Source: Nigrospora sphaerica
Taxonomy: Eukaryota > Ascomycota > Sordariomycetes > Amphisphaeriales > Apiosporaceae
Direction: 5' to 3'
NCBI GenBank assembly: GCA_018287875.1
Contig: JAGVVL010000002.1
Span: 3,410,001 to 3,474,000 of the forward strand
DNA: 64,000 bases
The notes under the pieces were generated by a model. The model searched no databases. It saw only the letters and a list, made by a program, of their open reading frames with translations, and had not been told where the DNA came from. Shown here piece by piece: positions 1 through 9,400 of the stretch. A program made the translations under genes and the position numbers. Each line of letters opens with the position of its first letter. The first letter of the stretch is position 1.

Positions 1-63
1 TCCGCTGTCTCGGCTCCTGCGGCCACTCCCGCAGGTGATGCCGGCAAGCAACCGAGACGCTAG
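1..63 (+). CDS. possible 3' end of an upstream gene (partial)
   Basis: From base 1 the first frame reads 20 codons rich in Ala, Pro and Gly, ending in Gln-Pro-Arg-Arg and a TAG at 61-63. Codon use is GC-ending, like the other genes in the window, and the sequence just after the stop becomes AT-richer. This would fit the tail of a gene lying mostly outside the window. Twenty low-complexity codons cannot identify a family, so this is only a suggestion. No function can be given. Confidence 0.3.
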   Translation, partial: SAVSAPAATPAGDAGKQPRR

Positions 64-2059
64 GAAGTTATCCCGCCCGCACTGCCGAGGGACGGTGCCG
101 AGCCAAACTCGACGACACTCGAGTTGAGGTGCATATCGGCCACTAGTCGACCGCGAATCTGCATTTTCGGCGGAACAATTAACACTTTACTCTTGATGTA
201 TCTGTCGCTGTAGAAGTCTTTTCGGATGACCCAGAAGTCTTAATCTTATTGTCGAATTTGGGTCAATAATTTCAGTGATTGATTTATGAGGCGACTTGCG
301 AACTGTCCATCGGCTTCGGCCAACCGATCCTGCCTTTGTGTTACGTTCTATACATCTCACCGATCCCATTGGCAAGATGCGGAAAATGAATTTATTACGT
401 TTCCAAATTCTCCCTGATAGGTCTTCTCGCTTTGATATCGCAAAGCGAATTCTCCAGACCACATGAAGACCGCAGTACGGCAGGGCATAGAAGCTGCTAC
501 GAATGTCGACACCACTCGATAGCGCCTCGGGAAACTGACATGCTATTTTCAGTCTCGGCTACCTTAGGTAGGTATGTATATTCCAGAAGAGAAACGATTC
601 ATACTTGACATCTTCGTAGGCCAAACTACTTGATTCCCGAGCGGACGTCCTGCACATATCTACGCCAAGGCCCCCGCGCGAGTACACAGCAATCGGGAAG
701 CAGCTTCGGAAACACAAACGATAACTATGGGAGGAAGAAAGGTTGATTATACACTAAAACGGTTATAGAATACTCAAGTGCTTCCCCGGAGACAAACCGA
801 GATCTCAGGAATGTCCTCCTCGTATTTGCACTACTCCTACCGCTGCCTGGCTCAAGCTCGCCCAGCTAGATTGGTCGTATGGCTGGCGATGTAGATATCG
901 TAGAAGATAACTGCCTGCGCAGGTACTCTTCAAGGTACCTCTGGTCCAGCTAGCTAATGACAGTTCCCTGTTTTCCCGGACCTCAGCCAGCTCTCCCAAT
1001 ATTTAGTATTCTTCTCTTCTCCCTTCCAGGCCAACTCGAGTCGACTCTTCTTCCATAACACACACACATACACTGACAGATTCCACCTTCTAGTCTTGAA
1101 ATTTTCCTGCCACTGATCCTTCTTCATATATTGCCAACTCCTCTTTATTCTCCTCCATCCACCCATCTTCGGTAAGTGTACACCACTCCCACTCTTCGGC
1201 TCTTTTGCCCATCATTCAATCCCACCACCGGCTCGTTTTGGACCGGTATGTATCTCTCTCCTGACGGAATCATCGCAACCTCGACCTAGTATTCATTTAT
1301 TGAGTTCCCCACCTACTGCTTCTTACAACTTCCATCCCACTTCACCCTGCCAACAATTCCAACCACCGTTCCTCCACACCTTTTGGCCCTGCTACCAAGC
1401 ACTCCGAAACTTGTTCTTCCCTGTTTTTCATGAAGCCTCGGAAGCATATGCCAAAAACTTGTCGACTCGTTGATCGTTCTGATCATCTCCCTCTAGGACA
1501 TCCACCCAGCAACAAATCCACATCACTTCGACTTCTCGTCAACCCGGTAACTTTCTCAATTGGACATTTTGGCGCATGTAAGTACTCCTCAGCCTATTCA
1601 CTGTTGTTCCATCCTGCAGATATCTGTTATTTCTGCCTACATTTCTTTCCGTTTGCAAAGTAACTGCTGCCTCCAGCACCACCCACCAACCTTCGGCCCC
1701 ACCTCTACCTTCAAGCACACAACAGCTTTAACAGCTTCAACACCGCTCTTGGATTTTTCTACCTTCGGCCCAAAAACCAGTTGGATGCCTGTTTGCATTC
1801 TCTATTTCCATACAACCCTACCAGACTTCCATCCACCCATCATCTAAAACTTTTCCCATCACTCCACCACTTCATCATCAACCCATCACTAACTGAACGG
1901 TCCTCGTCTAGCACTCAGCCCCTCCATCTCAAGAACCAGCAGCGACTTCTGTCAAGCCATCAGGACTTCTTCACACCCGATCCCCGACCGCGTAAGCCAC
2001 AAGTTTCTCTATTCAACACGCTCATTCCAGACGCTGACATCTCCATCACGATCATCAAG
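64..2059. other. intergenic region and pyrimidine-rich leader of the coiled-coil gene
   Basis: No gene is supported here. From about 1150 to 2059 the + strand is strongly C/T-rich (many CCACC, CTTC and CATC runs), as in long 5' leaders of fungal genes. A good splice donor (GGTAAGTGT) lies at about 1171, so a leader intron is possible. Upstream ATGs at 1430, 1560 and 1781 open short frames. The one at 1781 is in frame with the gene but would add 93 residues of leader-like Ser/Pro/His sequence. Confidence 0.45.
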
Positions 2060-3556
2060 ATGTCTGAGCTCCATATGCCCAAGAAGCGTACTGGCCAGAC
2101 TTCGGCCCGCGTCGAGGACAGCGTCATGAAATCTCACAACTTCGTCGGCACTCCCATTGATACGGTCGCGGCCAATGCAGACCAGCAGCGACGCTCCGTC
2201 TCCTCCCCCATCAGCCCTGTGGCCGTCGTTTCCTTCATGACCCACACCGATGGCGAGACCCCCCAGACTACCCCCGTCAGAATCGAGTACTCTCTCGATC
2301 AGCTTGATGCCATGCAGAATGATCTTGCCAATGCACGAGATACTGGCGAATTCCCCCGCAATACCCTCAACTACACCGGCTTCACCAACCTAATCCAGGA
2401 TTACCAGCGTCTCCAACACCTTCAGCATCTCCGCCGTGGTCTTTCTCCCCAAAAGGCTTCTCAGGAATGGCGCACGGCTTTTGTCGACACTGCCCGCGAG
2501 CTGGCCGATCGTGATGCTGCCAACGCCCAGCAAGCTCGTGACGCCAGAATTGAGAACAACGTTCACGGCATTATCGAGCGTGAGAATCAGGCGGCAGACT
2601 CGTACAACATGCGACTCCACACCGCTGTCCAGGCCGTCCGTCTTGCTACTGGCAATGCTCAGTCTAACGGTGTCAATATGGCCGCCATTCTTGATGAGGT
2701 CCGCACCGCCATTCAGAACATGGGAACCCAAGGTACCCACGGTGTCCAGGGTGTTGACATGGAGGCTGTCTGCGAGGAGATATTCGGCATTGTTGAGAGT
2801 TCGATGCTTGATGCCATTGGCCCTCTGCGGTTGAACAATCGTCTTCTGGACCAGAACGCCAATCGTCTGGACCAGAACGCCAATCGTCTGGACCAGAACG
2901 CCAATCGTCTGGACCAGAACGCCAATCGTCTGGACCAGAACGCCAATCGTCTGGACCAGAACGCCAATCGTCTGGACCAGAACGCCAATCGTCTGGACCA
3001 GAACGCCAATCGTCTGGACCAGAACGCCAATCGTCTGGACCAGAACGCCAATCGTCTGGACCAGAACGCCAATCGTCTGGACCAGAACGCCAATCGTCTG
3101 GACCAGAACGCAAATCTAAACGCCGCTCGCCTCGGAGGTCAGCTTGACAACATGACTACTCAGGTTAGCGCCCTGAACAACCACGTCAGCGCCGTCGGCA
3201 ACCATGTCAGCGCTCTCGGTTCTCTCATTCATGCTGTCAACACCACTTCCATGAGCACGAACACTCAGATGGGCGAGGTATCCACTCAGATTCGTACCCT
3301 TCAGCAGGTTCTCAACTTGCTCCCTTTTATGATTGAGGAAGCCGTTCGCCAGGTTCTTCCCCAGGCTATTCATACCACCCTTGCCACCGCTCTCCAGGCT
3401 CGTGCCAAGGGCCTCGATGACAAGAGCTTACCTGTTCCCGCCGTTTACAACAAGGAGATGAATGGCAATTTCAAGTCTTCCAGGAAGCCCAGGAAGTTAT
3501 GCTTCCTGTCTCGCATCTTCGGCACCCCCAAGAAGGGCGACCACAAAAATGCCTGA
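2060..3556 (+). CDS. coiled-coil protein with 13 identical heptad repeats (hypothetical)
   Basis: A single-exon frame of 498 aa from an ATG in a good context (CATCAAGATGT). The family is not recognised. Residues 1-100 are polar and basic (KKR near residue 10). Residues about 110-260 look helical. Residues 263-353 are 13 copies of a seven-residue unit, Leu-Asp-Gln-Asn-Ala-Asn-Arg. After it come looser heptads (VSALNNH, VSAVGNH, VSALGSL), so the repeat sits in a longer coiled-coil stalk. The C-terminus is basic (RKPRK, PKKGDHK) and holds one Cys between Leu and Phe. There is no signal peptide or membrane helix. The frame could be read upstream to 1781, but that part looks like untranslated leader. 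A structural or scaffold role would be inference only. Confidence 0.8.
   Translation: MSELHMPKKRTGQTSARVEDSVMKSHNFVGTPIDTVAANADQQRRSVSSPISPVAVVSFMTHTDGETPQTTPVRIEYSLDQLDAMQNDLANARDTGEFPRNTLNYTGFTNLIQDYQRLQHLQHLRRGLSPQKASQEWRTAFVDTARELADRDAANAQQARDARIENNVHGIIERENQAADSYNMRLHTAVQAVRLATGNAQSNGVNMAAILDEVRTAIQNMGTQGTHGVQGVDMEAVCEEIFGIVESSMLDAIGPLRLNNRLLDQNANRLDQNANRLDQNANRLDQNANRLDQNANRLDQNANRLDQNANRLDQNANRLDQNANRLDQNANRLDQNANRLDQNANRLDQNANLNAARLGGQLDNMTTQVSALNNHVSAVGNHVSALGSLIHAVNTTSMSTNTQMGEVSTQIRTLQQVLNLLPFMIEEAVRQVLPQAIHTTLATALQARAKGLDDKSLPVPAVYNKEMNGNFKSSRKPRKLCFLSRIFGTPKKGDHKNA
2846..3115 (+). repeat. 21-bp tandem repeat, 13 copies, inside the coiled-coil gene
   Basis: The unit begins CTGGACCAGAACGCC and returns every 21 bp from 2846 to 3098. 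The first 12 copies are identical base for base; the last differs at its end (GCAAAT). Because 21 is a multiple of three, all six frames stay open across the array, which creates long false frames on the minus strand. Confidence 0.97.
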
Positions 3557-4074
3557 CATCACCTCACCCTCCTGTGCGTGTTCGCATCGACAGAATATTC
3601 TTGGCTTGATGGTCTTCATTGGATCACGAAGCTCCATCATTACCGGCCTTGAATGTACATTGGAGGCAGTCCTTTCTGGATTGGCGAGCCTGTTTGTCAT
3701 CGGTCCACACTCCCTCACATTGGCGCGGCGGACACAAGGACGTACCGCTAGATGTTTGATTTCTTCTTTGCGGTCGCGTGATACCCAGAGCGTGGAGTTG
3801 GTGGAAGGCGGGTCAGAGGGCAGAGGTCATTTGTTTCCCGTTTCTGTTTGTACCCCGAGGATTGGCCTCGTGGGAATTGCCACACACTCACACTTTCCAT
3901 GCGAAGCTTCACCTAAATTACATTCCATATGGGCTTCTCCAGCACGCCAAGGAAAACTCTATTCCGAAGGCCAAAAATCCCATTGGTCAGAAGCGGTGCG
4001 AGGTTTGAGCCTCGTTTGTCGTAACCGGCTGAGCCACAGTCGTGGCGTAGATGTCTTGTAGTGTTGGGCGGAAG
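3557..4074. other. 3' flank of the coiled-coil gene
   Basis: I find no gene. At about 3999-4014 lies a 5-bp hairpin, CGAGG-TTTGAG-CCTCG, whose loop resembles a tRNA T-arm, but no D-arm or acceptor stem fits around it. Confidence 0.4.
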
Positions 4075-4131
4075 CCGACCGCAGGTCGGTAGCCCACCGC
4101 AGGTGCCCCCGGAGGGGGCCCCCCGCAGGGG
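4075..4131. repeat. array of four adjacent GC hairpins with trinucleotide loops
   Basis: Four perfect small inverted repeats follow one another: CCGACC-GCA-GGTCGG (4075-4089), CACC-GCA-GGTG (4095-4105), CCCCC-GGA-GGGGG (4106-4118) and CCCC-GCA-GGGG (4121-4131). An A8 tract follows at 4132-4139. Three of the four loops are GCA and one is GGA. Such clusters resemble GC clusters or double-hairpin elements of organellar genomes. I cannot tell whether this is an organellar insert, a mobile hairpin element or part of an RNA. Confidence 0.7.
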
Positions 4132-4142
4132 AAAAAAAATAG

Positions 4143-4210
4143 CCGTCTACGTATAAATTCCGACTCGTCTCGTGGCCTCTCTCGTATTATCCGAGAGGTG
4201 GCATAGACGG
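4143..4210. repeat. nested inverted repeat next to the hairpin array
   Basis: CCGTCTA at 4143-4149 pairs with TAGACGG at 4204-4210. Inside it, CTCTCG at 4179-4184 pairs with CGAGAG at 4192-4197 around a 7-base AT-rich loop. Together with the array just upstream this makes about 135 bp of strongly structured sequence with no coding frame. Confidence 0.55.
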
Positions 4211-4370
4211 TGTCGTAATAACATACTCAGAACGGCGTTGTGGGTACCACTTAAGTCGGGCTGTCATGGGTTTTTACAGAGGGGGCAGCGACCCCGCACT
4301 GTGTGGAAGCTGGTATCGTACTCCCTTTTGCAAAATTATGCTTACGTGAACCTTTCTCTAGACAAGCGGC

Positions 4371-4943
4371 ATGGCAGACAAAGACGACCTGGCGTAAGCG
4401 AGCGCAACTCAGCGAAAACCGCTGGGTCCGGGATCGCTTCGCTGCTGTCCAAGTATCAGGCAACCGAAATCCTCGCCCCAGCTCTGAAGGGCCAAAGTAC
4501 TGGCCGAGGCGCGCCGCGACGACACGTATTTTTCCTGGCTCGATCCCCACGCCAACAACGCCAGAATTTTTTACCTCATGGAGTTGGATAAGATCTTCCA
4601 CCGGCTCATCTTCCACCCGACCACCCTAGAGATGGCCAACACGGTCTTGCTGCCCTTCGGGGCCCAGGCGGGCAATATCGCCATGTGCGGGAGGATATGG
4701 CACACGCGCAGCGCCAACGTGACCAAGGGCCAAGACCGGGCGCTGTTGCTTGACTACTACACTTCGCCCGTGATTCAACAGCAGGTCAACTGGACGGCCA
4801 AGCTGTCCAATGAGACACAAGACAGTTTTAACGCAGAGGAGAATACAATGCTGGGACTCGACGTGATCGGCAACCGGGGGTTGTTGGACCACTTGCATTT
4901 TCTGGTCAAGCAGTATCCCAACCATGTGGAGGCGACGAGCTGA
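4371..4943 (+). pseudogene. phytanoyl-CoA dioxygenase-like gene lacking the iron-binding HxD segment
   Basis: The likely model is exon 1 4371-4393 (MADKDDL..), an intron 4394-4489 (donor GTAAGC, acceptor CTGAAG) and exon 2 4490-4943, giving 158 aa in frame. The sequence matches fungal PhyH-family proteins at the N-terminus (YFSWLDP, NNARIFYL, IFHPTTLEMA) and at the C-terminus (GRIWHT, ANVTKGQDRAL, QQVNW). That second block carries the distal His and the Arg that binds 2-oxoglutarate. In normal family members roughly 70-80 residues, including the HxD motif, lie between TLEMA and the LPFGAQAG block. Here the two are directly joined, with no intron-like sequence between them. The product would be unable to bind iron normally. 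It may be a dead remnant or a truncated, non-catalytic paralogue. The acceptor is AAG rather than CAG or TAG, so the splice is less certain. Confidence 0.7.
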
Positions 4944-6423
4944 CATTCGGTGTGTGAACCTTCCGTAGCGAGGAAACAATATCAAAAACTTCACAAGGCT
5001 CGCCTGGGTCAAATTGAGCGAGCCACTCTCCCGTGCGCCCTCCACAATGGGGGAGATGACAGGGGACTACACCATTGGAGGCGCCGAGCCTCGCACCCGC
5101 TGCCCGCGCGCAGACGACAAACACCTTGACGGACATGCACCCGCTCTGCGCCGCCACCGACTGCAGCAACAACACAACGGGTACCGCCGGCGAGAGGCTA
5201 ACCCGGCCGCGGCCAGCGCCTTCGCGGAGATGAAGAACGTGGCCAAGGGAGCCCATACGAGCCCACACCTCCTTTTTCGATAAAGCCCAGGGCCTGCTGA
5301 TCGCCCGCGCCGCCGCCTCGAGCGTGCCCGAGAACACGGGCTCCGGCGAGATGGGGCTCGCCTCGCGCTGACCGCGCCGGAGCACTTGAGGGCTGGGTCT
5401 GGAAATTGCGTAGCAGAAGCTTCCTGTTGTTGATGGCAAGATTCCATGTCATTATTTCACTTGGGAGCCATATTAAGGCGGTTTCCAGGACACCCCGGTA
5501 CTTATTTACGTGTATCATCTAACATCTCTGCCCTCTGAGCAGATGAGTTTGCTGCACATTCACATCTGACAAGGTAGGCTCCGAATCCGTGCTTTGCAAG
5601 GAGGTCCATGTGTGCCAAGCAGCATCGTGGCCAGCAAATATTGACACAGCGCTTGCGCAAATTGTGAGCCGTCATGATCTGCACGAACAGGTACGAGTCC
5701 CATGGTGGCATCTAAGCAGATGTAGTTTCTTGAGTCACCTTACGGACTTAGACCAAGGACTGTATCACAGGACCAGCTGAAAGGAAAAGTAGACAGTCTG
5801 GATTCGGAAGGCATCGAGGTCCTAGAGCCCAGCTTTCGCCATGCCAATTGGTGACTTTTCGCTCGGGGTACAAGGCTGGTATAAATGATTACGAGGACTA
5901 GAACCTGCTTTTTCAGTCGTCCTCTTGGAGCGATAAAAGCGTTCAGTGGCAAAATGAGCGAACAAGCCGGCGTCCTGTTTTGGCTTCTCTCGACTGCCCT
6001 CACGGAACGGGCTTGGTATCCAAGCCTTGGTTCAGAGTAACAGCAAATGGCCCACCAGTTCCTCAATGCATGCCTACGACAAGCGGATGACAAACGCTCA
6101 GAGATATTTGCCCTTCGGGCTGAGGGCCGCCCAAGGTTAGTTCGGCCTCCAGACAAGCGAGGGACGTTCCCTAGCATGGATGAGCTCCAGGCATGGGCGT
6201 TTGCACTCAGACAAAACACGGGATAGCGGCAAGATATACATGTCAGCCAGTATATTGGCATTTGCCTAGTTTCAGGTAAACTGCGTAATTCCATGTCCAA
6301 TGGCAGCAACGCCCGCCCCTCAGCGCTCCGCATTTCTTGGCGAGCAGTTGGCTAAGCCCAGGATATCAATAACCATATGCTCCTGCGCTTTTCCCACATG
6401 ATAAACTTGTTCACGTATGCACC
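4944..6423. other. intergenic, with a coding-like degraded segment at about 5100-5372
   Basis: Between about 5100 and 5372 the + strand has coding-like GC-rich codons, but the frame shifts at least twice. It reads MHPLCAATDCSNNTTGTAG, then AAASAFAEMKNVAKGAHTSP, then AQGLLIARAAASSVPENTGS followed by a TGA at 5369-5371. This looks like a decayed gene fragment; I do not recognise the family. The rest (5400-6423) shows nothing I can support. A 197-codon minus-strand frame at 5740-6333 has no protein-like pattern. Confidence 0.3.
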
Positions 6424-9400
6424 TCATGCTCGTCCGCGCCCACGACCGCGACCCCGTCCTCGGCCTTGGCCACGGCTAGCGGGACCAACACGCCCAAGAC
6501 CTCCCCGGGGCGCGACATATTTCCGAGCCGGGATGTCCTCATCGTCATCGTCCAAAGAACTGTCACTTTCTTCCGAGCTGCTGCTGCTGCTGTCGACCAA
6601 TCGCACTACCGTCGGCCGTGGACGAGGCGGCGAACGATCCATTTCACTCGACGCCGACGAAGATTCCCGAGTACGCGCTGGGAAATCCCCGTCATCCGCA
6701 GATTGCGCTCGGCTGGGCTTCTGCTTTGGCTTGGGAGATGCTTGCGGCGGGGCCGTGGGTGTAGCAGAGCCGTTCCTCGTTAATGACGCTCTGGCCGTTT
6801 TCGATGAGGCGCGAATCTTAAACGACTTGCCCCTAGCAGCCATTCGTTCTTTCATGGATATCAATTTGGGCTGGACTTCTGTCACCGGTTGCTCCTGTGC
6901 TCTCTCGCTAGGTCGACCATGTCGGGGAGGACGGCCTCGGCCGCGTCGAACTGTCGGTCGACGTTCTTGCTCCGACTCCGTATCGACCGTGTCCGTAGTC
7001 GATGGTGTGCCGCTCTTCTCTCTTGCAGCCTCCTCATTCAACGTCTTGTCCACGTCTTTCTCGTCATCTTCCTTGTCGGCCATCGTGGATTCGTCTCCCT
7101 TGTCCACATTGTCCAGGAGCGAGCGGCGAGGCGGGCGACCGCGTCTTTTAGCGCCGCTGACAGCCGCGACTCCGGCTGGTTTAGACGAGGGCGTAGTGAC
7201 TAACATAGACTTCGCAGGTCGACCACGTCTCCTTGACCCTCGACCCAGCTGAGGGGTGTCCGTGTCGTCATGCGTGACCTCGGCAGGTGTTTCTGACGTT
7301 ACGTCTAGAGCCGTGCCAGCTGCGTCGTTGTTGGTGCCACCCATGTCCGTATCAATAATCTCGGCGTCAAGTTGGGTATCCGCTGGTTCGCCACTCGGAT
7401 CGACCTCCTTGGGCTTTTTGGGCGGTCGTGTATTCCAGGCTGGGATAATGTCTTCGGGATCATCGACCTCTTCATCCGGCTCCTTATAAGACACGTTAGG
7501 CTTCGCGTGACGGAGAATAGGCTGTAGTGGTTCAACAGGTAGCCTTGCTCGCGCTGCCCTCGCCTGCATGCCTTCCTCTTGGCCATCGGCATTGGTAGCC
7601 TCATCAGCGGGCCTCGAGTCCTCGGCAGCCCCATGTTGCCCGTTTGAACCATCTGGCGTACTAGTTCCGGTTCTGCCAGGCTCCCCGAGCGCGCCGAATA
7701 ACGCAGGATCAAGGTTGACCAGTTGATCGAGGTGCCCAATTTTCGGTTTCTTGCGATGGTGCGTTTTAGGTCCCATGAAATCCGGGTCATAGTCAGTTTC
7801 GAGCCGAGGTTTCCTCTTGGCATTGCGTAGCGTTGTCTTGAGGAACTCGGACATATCGGGCTCTTGACGGAGAACATCTTCCGAGGGTTCTTGGAAAGGG
7901 TCGAATAAGATCTTGTCCGAACTGTCATCTTGGGTGTAGAAACCCATACCCATCATTCTGCCTGAAGGATCCGGGTAGGTAGATGGCTCCGGGTAGACAG
8001 ACTCATCTGGGTCTTGACCACCAGACATATGCGCCACCGGCGCCCGACTTCCGGCGACTTGCTCTTGCGTGCCGGGGTATCCGGCATCCTGCGCAAGGGG
8101 TGCGCCGTCTATGCCGATATGCTGTCCACAAGCGTTCGGCATGCCCGTGTCTTCGAGAGGGCGGTCAATCTCATGGGGCGCATCTTCTGATGCGTCGAAA
8201 ACCTGGGTAGGGTCCTTGGCCTTCTCGGCGTCAGCTTCCTCTCGAAGTCTCTGCATTCTCTTGGTGTCTTTTGAGCGGAAATCTTCGCCAAATGTCTTCA
8301 ACCAGTTCAGGTTGTGAACACGGAAGTCGACAATGGACTCCACGCTTCGGTCGTCGGCGATGCGGCGGGTGTCATGCCCCAGGAGCGTGCTTTTCGGCAC
8401 GTAAGGCGTGGTGTTTCCAGTCCGTCTGCAAGCTCCGCAGTTGCAGATGCCAAGGCATCTGGGACACTGCCAATGCTCTTTCTCCATTGCTGCTTGGGGC
8501 ATCGTATCAAACGCCCTCCACAACACACCATAGCAGTAAGCCTCGCTACACGTAGTACAGAAATTCAGTTTGTACGTGTTGTCCTTGTGACAGCAGACGT
8601 GGCAACGGTAGAGTTCGCCTTTCTTGGCTTTTCGTTTCTTGGCCTTTTTCTTCACACGACCTTCGTCGTCAACCTCAGGCTCCGGTTCCGATTCCTCAGC
8701 AGGAGGCCCAGTGTTCGGCTTTGTTATGTCATTCCATGGTCGCCTCCGCAGCTGCTCCTGGCAAATCTGTGCAACGGGCTTTTTCCCGGCCTTCCTCCGA
8801 GCAATCTCGAGTGGCTGGGGGGAAAGGTCCAGGTCCACGAACCTATCCTGTTTGATGACCATGGCGCGCCATTGTTCGTGTTTCTCGGTCAATTCGGACC
8901 AACGGAACTGTTCACACCACTGAAGCCCCGAGATGCACACACACGAACGACCCATGGCATAACACTCCATGCAAATGTCGTAGGTGTCTTCATCGCCGTT
9001 GATGAGTTGGCGTACGCAGCACTTGCAGGTCAAGAACTTGTTGAAGATATTGGATCGGCAGTAGGAGCAGGTAATGTTCGAGTCGAATTCGATGTACTCG
9101 ACATCCGTGTGTTTGACGCCAAACATTTCGTCGACAAGAATCTCGGTGAAAAGGCCGAACAGACGTCGGAAATCCTTGGCTAGCTGCCTCAGCCGCGGCG
9201 AGTTCCGGGTCAGCTCTTGGCCGAAACCCAAGACGCCGACGTTCGAGCTCTCCTCGAAGCTCTGGAGCTCCTTGTAGTACCTATCGAGGGTGTAGTAGAT
9301 GATGGCCTTGTTCTTGTATTGTTCGTCGCGACACACCAGACGTGCTTTCGGAAGAGCCTCGTGCAAGGCCATGTCGAGGGTTTCCACTGTCGTGCGGTTC

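Noticed and set aside
2673..3113. Two long minus-strand frames made of RSGPDDW or FWSRRLA repeats
   Set aside because: They are only the antisense readings of the 21-bp repeat, which is open in all six frames because its unit is a multiple of three.
3999..4014. Possible tRNA T-arm (GGTTTGAGCC)
   Set aside because: No matching A box at the right distance and no acceptor stem on either strand.
5740..6333. 197-codon minus-strand frame
   Set aside because: No recognisable motifs, unusual Cys/Trp/Arg composition, and no neighbours that would join by splicing.
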